Shown here one piece after another: positions 1 through 7,312 of a stretch of 8,742 nt of DNA. A program made the position numbers and the translations under genes. The notes beneath the pieces were generated by a model. The model ran no database searches and was not told where the DNA came from. It saw only the letters and a list, made by a program, of their open reading frames with translations. The DNA is from Acidimicrobiaceae bacterium UBA2093 (lineage in GTDB: Bacteria > Actinomycetota > Acidimicrobiia > Acidimicrobiales > Ilumatobacteraceae): positions 32,564-41,305 of the forward strand of contig DCZD01000001.1 of the NCBI GenBank assembly GCA_002331255.1. The letters are read 5' to 3'. Positions within the stretch are counted from its first letter, which is position 1. The number at the start of each line of letters is the position of its first letter.

Positions 1-1574
1 ATGGGGAAGGGCTCGCCCCAGTAGCGCTGGCGTGAAAAGAGCCAGTCGCGCAACTTGTAGGTGACGGTCGGCATGCCAAGGCCGCGCGAGGTGAGCCAGC
101 CATTGATGAGAGCTTTCGCCTCTGACGTCGTTCGCAATCCGTTGAGGGAGACGTCATCATTCGCCGAGTTCACATAGGTGCCCTCGCCCACGAAAGCTTC
201 TGGCCATGTATCACAGGACACATTTGGGGTGATGTCATGTTGCTCAAACCATGAATCTGGAGGCATTTGGGTCGCCAAGATCGGGAGACCAAATCGGCGA
301 GCGAAGTCGAAGTCGCGTTGGTCGCCGGATGGCACCGCCATGATCGCGCCCGTTCCATAACCCATCAACACATAGTCGGCAATCCAGATCGGAATCGCTT
401 CGCCGTTGAGCGGGTTCGTAGCGAAGGAGCCAGTGAAGACCCCGGTTTTCTCTCGAGAATCATCCTGCCGGTCGGTGTCACCGGTGGACGCAGCCTCTGC
501 GCGGTAGGCATCGACGATGACACGTTGTTCATTGGTGGTCAGTGCGTCGACGAGTGGATGCTCGGGTGACAGAACCATGAATGTCGCGCCGAACAATGTG
601 TCTGGCCTGGTGGTGAACACTTCGAGGTTGCCAGCGTGCGTCGTGAAGCGGACACGCGCACCCTCGCTGCGTCCGATCCAGTTGCGCTGCATCAACTTGA
701 TCGGCTCTGGCCAATCAAGACGATCAAGGTCATCGATGAGGCGGTCGGCATATGAGGTGATTCGCATGGTCCATTGGCGCATGTTGCGCTTGAACACCGG
801 ATAGTTGCCGATGTCGCTTCGGCCGTCGGCTGTGACTTCTTCATTGGCCAAAATGGTTCCGAGTCCGGGGCACCAATTCACCGGGGCATCGGACAAGTAC
901 ACCAAGCGATGTGAATCAATGATGTCGTGTCGCTCGTCATCGGTCAGTTGTTCCCACGCACGACCGTCTGGAGTGGCTCGACTTTCGTTCTCGAACTCAT
1001 CGATCAACTCGCCAATCGGTCGAGCGCATCGCTTCGAAGAGTCGTACCACGACCCGTAGATCTGGAGAAAAATCCATTGGGTCCACTTGTAGAAGTCTTC
1101 ATCGGTTGTGCACACGCTTCGTCGGTCGTCATGGCCCAAACCAAGGCGTCGCAATTGCCGACGCATGTTGGCAATGTTTGAATCGGTGTTGGTGCGAGGA
1201 TGAATTCCCGTCGCGATTGCATGCTGCTCAGCTGGCAGACCAAAGCTGTCATAACCCAAAGCGTGGAGAACGTTGAAACCCTTCATGCGTTTGAATCGCG
1301 CGTACACGTCGGTACCGATGTAGCCGAGTGGGTGTCCGACGTGAAGGCCCGCACCAGATGGGTAGGGGAACATGTCGACCACGAACAATTTCGGTCGACC
1401 GGCGACTTTGTGCGGCTCAGCGAGTGGTCCAGCGGGGTTCGGTGCCTCGAATGTGCGATGTTCTTGCCAGTAGTCCTGCCACTTGGCTTCAATTCCGGCA
1501 GCGAGCGAAGCTGAATACCGGAACTGCGGCACGCGCGGCGAGGTGGGGGGTTCGTGGGCAGACATTCGGGACAT
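1..1574 (-). CDS. leuS: Leucyl-tRNA synthetase, N-terminal part (cut by window edge)
   Basis: Class I aminoacyl-tRNA synthetase that charges tRNA-Leu with leucine in the cytoplasm. The reverse strand reads open from ATG at 1574 to the left edge, giving 524 residues; the family is usually about 800-950 residues, so the C-terminal catalytic half, including KMSKS, the anticodon-binding domain and the stop, lies outside. The HIGH signature appears as HVGH at residues 78-81 after FPYPSGAGL. The CP1 editing domain is present: TTRPDT at 321-326 holds the threonines that help reject non-cognate amino acids, and GTGAIMAVP plus DQRD (418-421) supplies the editing aspartate D421. The last residues, SRQRYWGEPFP, are the return to the catalytic core. 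A second ATG at 1565 is a possible alternative start; an in-frame TGA 24 nt upstream excludes anything earlier. No clear Shine-Dalgarno precedes either ATG. The gene is divergent from rbfA. Identity is very secure; the exact start is less so. Confidence 0.97.
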   Translation of the reverse strand, partial: MSRMSAHEPPTSPRVPQFRYSASLAAGIEAKWQDYWQEHRTFEAPNPAGPLAEPHKVAGRPKLFVVDMFPYPSGAGLHVGHPLGYIGTDVYARFKRMKGFNVLHALGYDSFGLPAEQHAIATGIHPRTNTDSNIANMRRQLRRLGLGHDDRRSVCTTDEDFYKWTQWIFLQIYGSWYDSSKRCARPIGELIDEFENESRATPDGRAWEQLTDDERHDIIDSHRLVYLSDAPVNWCPGLGTILANEEVTADGRSDIGNYPVFKRNMRQWTMRITSYADRLIDDLDRLDWPEPIKLMQRNWIGRSEGARVRFTTHAGNLEVFTTRPDTLFGATFMVLSPEHPLVDALTTNEQRVIVDAYRAEAASTGDTDRQDDSREKTGVFTGSFATNPLNGEAIPIWIADYVLMGYGTGAIMAVPSGDQRDFDFARRFGLPILATQMPPDSWFEQHDITPNVSCDTWPEAFVGEGTYVNSANDDVSLNGLRTTSEAKALINGWLTSRGLGMPTVTYKLRDWLFSRQRYWGEPFP

Positions 1575-1670
1575 ATCGTACGGCGGTGACCCCGTTCATC
1601 ATGGTGAGCAGGTGCAAAGTGGTGACCCAAATAGCCGACGCAGCGAGTGTGACGTCGGTACGGTGGAGGT
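1575..1670. promoter_or_regulatory. Divergent leuS/rbfA intergenic region
   Basis: This 96-nt gap must carry the promoters for leuS (leftward) and for the rbfA-truB-ribF run (rightward) if no longer transcript enters. I see no convincing -35/-10 pair. It contains a direct repeat of GGTGACCC at 1585-1592 and 1621-1628, with two further GGTG copies between them at 1603 and 1611. No T-box consensus is recognisable on the leuS side. The regulatory role is inferred from position only. Confidence 0.4.
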
Positions 1671-2081
1671 GTGTCGCGTCAGAACTCTCGGTCCCGTTCG
1701 CGCCAGCCCAAGGGTGGCTCATCGCACAGTTATCCGCGCACAGCGCGCCTCAGTGAAGTGTTGCGCGAGATCATCGCCGACGAGCTGACACGCATTGACG
1801 ATGAGCGTCTCGAATTGGTGACCATCACGAGTGTCGATGTCGACGCAGAAATGAACCGTGCAATCGTCTTCTATGACTCGATGGCGGGTGAGGCCGGCGA
1901 CGAGGGGATCCTCGTTGCCCTTGGTGAACACCGCGCCCGCATTCAGTCGTCCATCAATAGGCAGATGCATGCCCGCAAGACTCCCGTGCTCACCTTCAAG
2001 CCCGATGAAGTCATTCGTGCTGCTGAGCGCATCGAGCGCATCCTCAAGAACCCAAGACCTTTCGAGGACGACGAGAGCTGA
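1671..2081 (+). CDS. rbfA: 30S ribosome-binding factor A
   Basis: RbfA is a small KH-like protein that binds immature 30S subunits near the 5' end of 16S rRNA and assists late maturation and cold adaptation. The 136-residue product is within the normal range. It has a basic, disordered N-terminus, then the family pattern: YPRTARLSEVLREIIADEL at about 21-39, the strand VTITSVDVDAEMNRAIVFYDS, and the C-terminal TPVLTFKPDEVIRAAERIERIL that completes the fold. GTG at 1671 is the only usable start: an in-frame TGA lies at 1650-1652 and no other start codon precedes the conserved SEVL segment. Its GGAGG (1665-1669) lies only one nucleotide from the GTG, unusually close. The stop is 2 nt before truB, so the two are surely cotranscribed. 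infB, its common upstream partner, is absent here; leuS occupies that side. Confidence 0.95.
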   Translation: MSRQNSRSRSRQPKGGSSHSYPRTARLSEVLREIIADELTRIDDERLELVTITSVDVDAEMNRAIVFYDSMAGEAGDEGILVALGEHRARIQSSINRQMHARKTPVLTFKPDEVIRAAERIERILKNPRPFEDDES

Positions 2082-2083
2082 TC

Positions 2084-2956
2084 GTGGGTCGTCGCACTCC
2101 GCCGACGGTGCACGGTCTCGTCATTCTCGACAAACCTGCCGGTTTCACTAGCCACGACGTCGTGGCTCGATTGCGTAAACACTTCGGTGAGCGACGTATC
2201 GGACATGCCGGCACACTCGATCCAAGTGCAACGGGCGTGCTACTCGTGGGAGTTGGCAACGGTACGCGGCTGATGCGCTTTCTCGAAAAGATGGACAAGT
2301 CATATACGTGCGAGATTGTCTTTGGAGCTACGACGTCAACACTCGATGCTGATGGAGAAGTGTTGGTAACGAGTGATTCGCCGGTACCCGCAATTGAGGA
2401 CCTGCGTTCCATGGTCGCGGCGAACCTAGTTGGTGCAATCAATCAGGTACCACCGATGGTGTCTGCCCTGAAGGTCGATGGAAAACGACTTCACCAACTT
2501 GCGCGTGAGGGCATTGAAGTCGAGCGCGCCGCACGCCCGGTGAAGGTGCATGTGTTCGACATCGAATCCACAGGCGACCCGTGTGTGGTTCGTGCTTCGG
2601 TGACGTGCGGGTCGGGGACGTATGTGCGCTCTCTTGGTGCCGACCTGGGAGACCTTGCAGGTTGTGGTGCGCACATCAGAAACCTGCGACGCACGTCGGT
2701 GGGCCCATTCACGTTGGATGATTCTTCAACACTGGAAGCACCGTTGTTGCATGACGTCATTTCCGCAGTACGCGATATGCAGCGAGTGACTCTTGATGAC
2801 GCGGGTATCGATGACGTGCTTTACGGCCGTCCACTGACGTCGTGGCCGGGCGAAGGACCGTGGGCAATTCTTGACGAGCGGCAAAATCTCGTCGCGGTCT
2901 ATGAGATGTGGAAGGGCGACTTGGCCAAGCCCGTGGTGGTGTTCGGGGGACGGTAG
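2084..2956 (+). CDS. truB: tRNA pseudouridine(55) synthase
   Basis: TruB isomerises U55 in the T-loop of nearly all elongator tRNAs to pseudouridine and also acts as a tRNA chaperone. The 290-residue length is typical. N-terminal GLVILDKPAGFTSHDVV (11-27) and GHAGTLDPSATG (40-51) form the active site, D46 being the catalytic aspartate. Further family blocks are DKSYTCEIVFGATTSTLDADG (71-91), PPMVSALKVDGKRLHQLAR in the middle, and the substrate-base loop VTCGSGTYVRSLGADLG. The C-terminal part carries a short PUA-like segment, as in actinobacterial TruB. The GTG start at 2084 is fixed by its position 2 nt after the rbfA stop and by alignment of the N-terminus; the ribosome site (GAGAG, about 2073-2077) is weak, suggesting translational coupling to rbfA. 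Confidence 0.97.
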   Translation: MGRRTPPTVHGLVILDKPAGFTSHDVVARLRKHFGERRIGHAGTLDPSATGVLLVGVGNGTRLMRFLEKMDKSYTCEIVFGATTSTLDADGEVLVTSDSPVPAIEDLRSMVAANLVGAINQVPPMVSALKVDGKRLHQLAREGIEVERAARPVKVHVFDIESTGDPCVVRASVTCGSGTYVRSLGADLGDLAGCGAHIRNLRRTSVGPFTLDDSSTLEAPLLHDVISAVRDMQRVTLDDAGIDDVLYGRPLTSWPGEGPWAILDERQNLVAVYEMWKGDLAKPVVVFGGR

Positions 2957-2967
2957 GTTCCACCATC

Positions 2968-3930
2968 GTGCGGGTCATCACAACTGTCGCAGACACCCCG
3001 TTCTCGTCAGAGTGGTCAGCCGATCGATCTGTGGTCACGATCGGCGTGTATGACGGCGTGCACCGAGGGCATCGCGCAGTGATCTCTCACGTGAGAGAGC
3101 GCGCAGCGCAGATTGACGCAAAGACAATCGTCGTTACCTTCGATCGGCATCCCGCAAGTGTGGTTCGGCCCGAGTCCGCTCCACCACTTTTAACAAACAT
3201 CGAACAGAAACTCGAGTTACTTGCTGGCACAGGTGTCGATGCAGTGATGTTGGTGCCCTTTGATGAGGACCAGTCGCACGAAAACCCCGTGCACTTCGTC
3301 GAGCGCGTCCTCGTCGCCGCCCTTCGCGCGAATGTGGTCATTGTTGGTGAAGACTTCAGGTTCGGCCACATGCGGCAAGGCAACATCACTCTTCTACGTG
3401 AAATGGGAGAGAGACACGACTTTACGGTCGAGCCATTGCCACTTGTTCCGCGCACAGATGGCATCGACGAGCCGGTTAGTTCGACGGCGATTCGTCGCGC
3501 CCTTGCCGGTGGTGAGATAGACACGGCGACTCGCATGTTGGGAGCCTTCTACGAAGTGCGTGGGCGTGTTGTTGATGGCGACAAGCGCGGCCGCACAATC
3601 GGCTTTCCAACAGCGAACGTTGAAGTTCCGCGACAGATGTGCCTGCCATCAGACGGTGTGTATGCGGGTTTGTATCGACGCTCTAATGGCGACGAGCATA
3701 TGTGCGCAATCAACTTGGGGCGTCGACCGACGTTCTATAGAAACGCCGACCACGCGTTGCTTGAGGCCTACTTGCTGGACTTTGAGGGTGATCTCTACGG
3801 CGAAGAAGCAAGCGTCAAGTTCGTGGCATTCCTGCGCAGCGAGCGACGCTTCGACTCAGTCGATGATCTGCGACGTCAACTGTCGGTCGACATCGACCAT
3901 GCGCGCTCTGCGGTTGTCGGCCGCCGCTGA
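2968..3930 (+). CDS. ribF: Bifunctional riboflavin kinase / FMN adenylyltransferase
   Basis: RibF phosphorylates riboflavin to FMN and then adenylates FMN to FAD, so it supplies both flavin cofactors. With the chosen start the product has 320 residues, normal for the fused bacterial enzyme. The N-terminal adenylyltransferase (about 20-185) shows GVYDGVHRGH at 26-35 (the HxGH nucleotidyl-transfer signature), TFDRHP, VGEDFRFGHMRQGN and PVSSTAIRRAL at 169-179. The C-terminal flavokinase (about 195-315) shows GRTIGFPTAN at 208-217, DGVYAG, NLGRRPTF at 249-256 and E266 in LLEAYLLDF, the likely catalytic base. The frame is open from ATG 2908, but GTG 2968, 11 nt after the truB stop, fits family length and avoids a 49-nt overlap. 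It is the last gene of the rbfA-truB-ribF run and converges on fbiC. Confidence 0.96.
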   Translation: MRVITTVADTPFSSEWSADRSVVTIGVYDGVHRGHRAVISHVRERAAQIDAKTIVVTFDRHPASVVRPESAPPLLTNIEQKLELLAGTGVDAVMLVPFDEDQSHENPVHFVERVLVAALRANVVIVGEDFRFGHMRQGNITLLREMGERHDFTVEPLPLVPRTDGIDEPVSSTAIRRALAGGEIDTATRMLGAFYEVRGRVVDGDKRGRTIGFPTANVEVPRQMCLPSDGVYAGLYRRSNGDEHMCAINLGRRPTFYRNADHALLEAYLLDFEGDLYGEEASVKFVAFLRSERRFDSVDDLRRQLSVDIDHARSAVVGRR

Positions 3931-3950
3931 GCGGTGTTCACTCTCCGACA
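3915..3950. terminator. Nested stem-loop over the convergent ribF/fbiC stops (possible bidirectional terminator)
   Basis: Outer arms TGTCGG (3915-3920) and CCGACA (3945-3950) pair perfectly and enclose an inner hairpin CCGC-TGA-GCGG (3924-3934) whose loop is the ribF stop codon. The fbiC stop (complement of 3938-3940) lies in the outer loop. Only 7 nt separate the genes, so any terminator must overlap coding sequence. No T-tract follows on either strand, so it is not a classical intrinsic terminator; many actinobacterial terminators lack one. Function is inferred. Confidence 0.4.
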
Positions 3951-6349
3951 GATGCGCTGACACGACCGTATGACGTAGTGCGTTGTGAGAGTTGACGCCC
4001 AAGTGGTGCGACGATTTCGCTGAACCGACCTTCGGTCATCGTTTGTCCGTGGTTTGCGCCGGCAGCTCGTGAGATGTTCTCGTCCATGAGTGTCCCGCCG
4101 AGGTCGTTGCAACCTGCCTGCAGCAACTGCGCCGCTCCGTGGGTGCCGATCTTCACCCAACTCACCTGCACATTGTCGATGAGTCCGTCATATGCAATAC
4201 GACCGATCGCGTGCATCAACACGGTCTCGCGGAAAGTGGGGCCGCGTCGGGCACGTTTCTGCAGGTAGATGGGAGATGCCATGTGTACGAAGGGAAGCGG
4301 GATGAACTCGGTGAAGCCGCCGGTCTCTTTCTGGAGATCCCTTGTGCGCACAATGTGGCGTGCCCAAGAACGAGGTGATTCGACACTGCCGTACATGATC
4401 GTGATGTTCGATCCGAGGCCGACCGAATGGGCCTGGCGGTGGCACTCGAGCCACTCCTCGGTGTTGACCTTGTCGGGGCACAAGATCGCGCGAACGTCGT
4501 CGTCGAGTATCTCTGCCGCCGTGCCCGGCAAGCTCGCAAGACCGACGTCTTTCAGTCGGACGAGATAATCGCGTAAGGACTCGCGATTGCGACGTGCACC
4601 TTCTGTTACCTCAAGAGCGGTGAAACCATGCACGTGCATGTCGGGCACTGCAGATTTCACTGCGCGCGTGACATCGATGTAATAGTCGCCATCGAAGTCA
4701 GGATGGATGCCACCCTGAAGCGTCACCTCTGTTGCGCCCATTTCCCACGCTTCGACGGCTCGTTGTGCAATGTCGTCGAGGGTGAGTAGATATGGTGTGC
4801 CGCGCAAGTTGAGACTAAGTGGGCCCTTCGAGAAACCACAGAACTTGCACTTGAATGTGCAGACGTTCGTGTAGTTGATGTTTCGATTGTGTACCCATGT
4901 GACCACATCGCCGACTGCCCGTCGACGTAGTTCATCGGCGTACTCTGCGATCGCGACGACCTCGGGCCCACGTGCAGCAAACAAAGCGACGAGACCATCT
5001 TCGTCGATCTCGGTACCTTGTTGATGCGCGTCAAGCACGTCGGCCACTGCACCGCGCACAACGCGCTGCGGCGCCGGAATAAGCGTCGGTGGTTTTACAT
5101 TCGAGCCGCTGTACCACTGCGTTGATTTGTGGCCGACCAGTACTACTTCGGCACCGTCGTGGACGACATCGGCTGCGGTGACTTTTTCTGGCCATAGAGC
5201 ACCCGGGTCGTCGCGACCGAGTCCTTCTGCATCGCTTCGATCGAGAACAGGGAAATGGAGCGTCTGGTCAAGCCAGATCTCGGGCTTCGTCGCATACTCT
5301 GGGTAGATCGTGAGTCGAGGTGCGAGCACAAAGTTGCGCGCTTCAGTCTCTTTGCGCAAGACATCTAGTGCGGGCCAGGGTCGCTCTGGGTTTACGTGGT
5401 CTGCGGTCACAGGAGACACTCCACCCCAGTCATCGATGCCCGCGTCGAGCAGTACGCCGAAGTCATCGGACAAGTTGGGTGGTGCCTGAAGGTGGATCTC
5501 GGCGGGTAACAACATTCGAGCCACGGCGATGGTCCAGAGGAACTCGTCTTCGGGGCATGGCTTTGAATTCTGCATGCCGGTGCGAGGCTTTGGAAGGAAG
5601 TTCTGCACGATCACTTCTTGCACATGTCCGTAGCGACGATGCACAGCAGCGATGAGCGACAATGCCTTCACGCGATCTTCGCGAGTCTCGCCGATACCGA
5701 CCAAGATGCCGGTCGTGAACGGAATGGACAGCTCGCCCGCAGTACACAGCGTGTCAAGGCGACGTTGTGGGTGCTTGTCTGGTGCCCCCTTGTGGCAGTC
5801 GAGATCTGCGCGCAGAGTCTCGAGCATCATCCCTTGTGACGGCGAAACTGGTCGAAGCAGTGACAATTCGTCGCGGTACAAGGCACCAGCGTTTGCATGA
5901 GGAAGTAGTCCGGTCTCGGTCAGTACCAACTGCGCCATGTCGTGCAAGTAGTGGACTGTCGAGTCATATCCGTTCGCCTTCAGCCAATCAGCTGCGACGT
6001 TGTAGCGAAGTTCTGGACGCTCGCCGAGAGTGAACAGTGCCTCGTGGCAACCGAGTCGTGCACCGGATCGAGCAATGGCAAGAACCTCATCGGGAAGTAG
6101 GTAGGGCTTCTCAAGGCGTGCCGGCGGTTGGGCAAAGGTGCAGTAGCCGCACTTGTCGCGGCACAACATGGTGAGAGGAATAAATACCTTTGGCGAGTAC
6201 GTGATGCGAGTGCCATGGTGCCGGTCACGGATGGCACGTGCATGTGTCATGACGTCGCTCAACGAAGATGTCGACACGACGTCGACAAGACTTGGGTCGA
6301 CAGGATGGGAATGCAGAAGTTCTTCTGCAGAGAACTGGCGCGACAACAC
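3938..6349 (-). CDS. fbiC: FO synthase, fused CofG/CofH (FbiC)
   Basis: A two-domain radical SAM enzyme that makes 7,8-didemethyl-8-hydroxy-5-deazariboflavin (FO), the redox chromophore of coenzyme F420, from L-tyrosine and 5-amino-6-ribitylaminouracil. The 803 residues contain both modules. The CofH-type half carries CTFKCKFC with cluster cysteines C497, C501 and C504, then GATEVTLQGGIHPD (538-551), PGTAAEILDD (608-617), GGFTEFIPLPFVH (677-689) and NDLGGTLMDENISR (748-761). The CofG-type half carries CRDKCGYC with C63, C67 and C70, then EALFTLGERPE (103-113), TGILVGIGETREDR (213-226), VIVQNF and DDWGGVSPVTADHVNPERPWPALD (306-329). The protein is somewhat shorter than the mycobacterial enzyme (about 850), with a trimmed N-terminus and linker. 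GTG at 6349 is chosen because GGAGG lies 6 nt upstream and no in-frame alternative precedes it. It lies downstream of ribE and the chorismate-mutase fusion. It implies the cell makes F420. Confidence 0.97.
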   Translation of the reverse strand: MLSRQFSAEELLHSHPVDPSLVDVVSTSSLSDVMTHARAIRDRHHGTRITYSPKVFIPLTMLCRDKCGYCTFAQPPARLEKPYLLPDEVLAIARSGARLGCHEALFTLGERPELRYNVAADWLKANGYDSTVHYLHDMAQLVLTETGLLPHANAGALYRDELSLLRPVSPSQGMMLETLRADLDCHKGAPDKHPQRRLDTLCTAGELSIPFTTGILVGIGETREDRVKALSLIAAVHRRYGHVQEVIVQNFLPKPRTGMQNSKPCPEDEFLWTIAVARMLLPAEIHLQAPPNLSDDFGVLLDAGIDDWGGVSPVTADHVNPERPWPALDVLRKETEARNFVLAPRLTIYPEYATKPEIWLDQTLHFPVLDRSDAEGLGRDDPGALWPEKVTAADVVHDGAEVVLVGHKSTQWYSGSNVKPPTLIPAPQRVVRGAVADVLDAHQQGTEIDEDGLVALFAARGPEVVAIAEYADELRRRAVGDVVTWVHNRNINYTNVCTFKCKFCGFSKGPLSLNLRGTPYLLTLDDIAQRAVEAWEMGATEVTLQGGIHPDFDGDYYIDVTRAVKSAVPDMHVHGFTALEVTEGARRNRESLRDYLVRLKDVGLASLPGTAAEILDDDVRAILCPDKVNTEEWLECHRQAHSVGLGSNITIMYGSVESPRSWARHIVRTRDLQKETGGFTEFIPLPFVHMASPIYLQKRARRGPTFRETVLMHAIGRIAYDGLIDNVQVSWVKIGTHGAAQLLQAGCNDLGGTLMDENISRAAGANHGQTMTEGRFSEIVAPLGRQLSQRTTSYGRVSASVGE

Positions 6350-6352
6350 GCA

Positions 6353-6367
6353 ACACCTCCGAGGTGT
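6353..6367 (-). promoter_or_regulatory. Perfect palindrome containing the fbiC ribosome-binding site
   Basis: On the minus strand ACACCTC-G-GAGGTGT is a perfect inverted repeat ending 3 nt before the GTG start of fbiC. The Shine-Dalgarno GGAGG is its centre and right arm, so in RNA a hairpin of about 6 bp with a CGG loop (plus one outer G-U pair) would hide it. In DNA the same dyad could be a protein operator. The symmetry is seen; its role is inferred. Confidence 0.5.
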
Positions 6368-6458
6368 CTGTAATGGGCGGATGAATTGTGTGCCAGTGCC
6401 GGTCAGGCTTCACACGAGAGTTAGAACCGTGCGTCGCCCCTGTGACCGAGCGAAACCA

Positions 6459-6464
6459 ATTGTA
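6459..6464 (-). promoter_or_regulatory. Candidate -10 element for fbiC
   Basis: The minus strand reads TACAAT here, one mismatch from the sigma-70 class consensus TATAAT, about 110 nt upstream of the fbiC GTG. The -35 positions at 17-18 nt spacing (TTTCAG or CTTTCA) match poorly. It would give fbiC its own transcript with a leader that includes the palindrome at the ribosome site. Weak evidence. Confidence 0.25.
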
Positions 6465-6483
6465 GTCCTCTTGCTCCGCGGCT

Positions 6484-6509
6484 GAAAGAAAGCCAGAGTG
6501 GAGTTGGCT
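6484..6509 (-). terminator. Weak terminator-like hairpin after the chorismate-mutase fusion
   Basis: On the minus strand AGCCA (6509-6505) and TGGCT (6495-6491) form a 5-bp stem with a 9-nt loop, followed directly by TTCTTTC (6490-6484). It lies 25 nt after the stop of the upstream gene and just before the candidate fbiC promoter. The stem is short, so termination would be partial at best. Confidence 0.28.
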
Positions 6510-6533
6510 GGGCAGAAGTCTGTGTGGTCAGCG

Positions 6534-7301
6534 TCAGCCGTCGGCGAGAGCCCGGAAAAGAGCCCGCACATTGTCGCCCGTCATCGGCACGCGATGGCCG
6601 ACGCGACTGATGAAGCCGAGTTGCACGCCCGAGGCGGGGTCCATGACGGTGAAGACCTGTTCATGGCCGTCTTTGTCGACAATGACGTCGGTGAGGCGGG
6701 GTACACCCGCAGCGTCGAGTGCGTCTCGGGTAAAGCCGGCGTTCAGTACCTCGATGGCAATGTGCTGAACACCAGAGCCGTGCTCGCTGAGGTAGCGAGC
6801 AATGGTGGGGTCATCACCAGGTCCGACTAACACGACAGCAACGCCACCGGCTTCAGCCGTGACGACATTCGAATCCTCGGTTGCCTCGATACGAAACCCC
6901 ATGTCCGAGAAGAACTGACGTGCAGCCGTGATGTCAGCGACGGCAACGACGACATGGTCGATGCGGCACGCCACTGTGTCGAGCTCGCTTCGGTTGACTT
7001 CGCCTGCCGACTTATGAGGTGCGGGCACGGGATGTGCGTCAGCGACCTCAATGCGGTGCGTCTCTGCGAGAAGGGTGCGAAAGATGTGTTCAGCGAAGTC
7101 GGCATCGACACCTTGGTCGATTGCCCACTGTCGACGCGTCGACAGTACGCGACGCACGCGATCCGGTTGTATCACCGTCGCTCCGGTCTGCTCTTTCAGA
7201 GCGGCGACGTCTGCACACACACGTAGGCGTCGAGCGAGCAAGTCGACAATCTGTCGATCGATTGCGTCGATGTCTGCGCGAAGGTCGTCGAGTGAAGCCA
7301 T
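6534..7301 (-). CDS. Chorismate mutase/PchB-like (AroQ) domain fused to a VOC domain
   Basis: A 255-residue fusion. Residues 1-88 are an all-helical AroQ domain. Against E. coli chorismate mutase the arginines and lysine that grip the substrate carboxylates are kept (R8, R25, K36, R48 for R11, R28, K39, R51), while E52 becomes V49 and Q88 becomes E85. The stretch QPDRV, then W59 and GVDADFAEHIF (64-74), is closer to the isochorismate-pyruvate lyase PchB. After a linker (about 89-110) comes a VOC fold (111-255): RIDHVVVAV, PTIARYLSEHGSGVQHIAIEV (165-185) and GDNVRALFRAL (242-252). These resemble both methylmalonyl-CoA epimerase and the C-terminal half of 4-hydroxyphenylpyruvate dioxygenase. 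H116 and H180 fit metal-ligand positions, but the other two expected ligands align to V157 and G229. ATG 7301 follows GGGA and lies 11 nt after the ribE stop, so the two are probably cotranscribed. Prephenate formation is plausible; the VOC half may be regulatory or a separate activity. Confidence 0.85.
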   Translation of the reverse strand: MASLDDLRADIDAIDRQIVDLLARRLRVCADVAALKEQTGATVIQPDRVRRVLSTRRQWAIDQGVDADFAEHIFRTLLAETHRIEVADAHPVPAPHKSAGEVNRSELDTVACRIDHVVVAVADITAARQFFSDMGFRIEATEDSNVVTAEAGGVAVVLVGPGDDPTIARYLSEHGSGVQHIAIEVLNAGFTRDALDAAGVPRLTDVIVDKDGHEQVFTVMDPASGVQLGFISRVGHRVPMTGDNVRALFRALADG

Positions 7302-7312
7302 CGTTTCCCGGC

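Noticed and set aside
1283..1630. Reverse-strand open frame of 115 codons overlapping leuS
   Set aside because: It is an out-of-frame shadow of the leuS coding sequence, which alone shows conserved motifs (HVGH, TTRPDT).
1575..1670. T-box leader for leuS
   Set aside because: No T-box core is visible, and 96 nt is too short for a full T-box element.
2908..2967. Upstream ATG extending ribF by 20 residues
   Set aside because: It would overlap truB by 49 nt, and the added residues do not resemble RibF; GTG 2968 fits family length and operon spacing.
3938..6349. FbiC as two separate CofG and CofH genes or a frameshifted fusion
   Set aside because: One continuous frame carries both CxxxCxxC clusters and the typical FbiC linker; this is the normal actinobacterial fused form.
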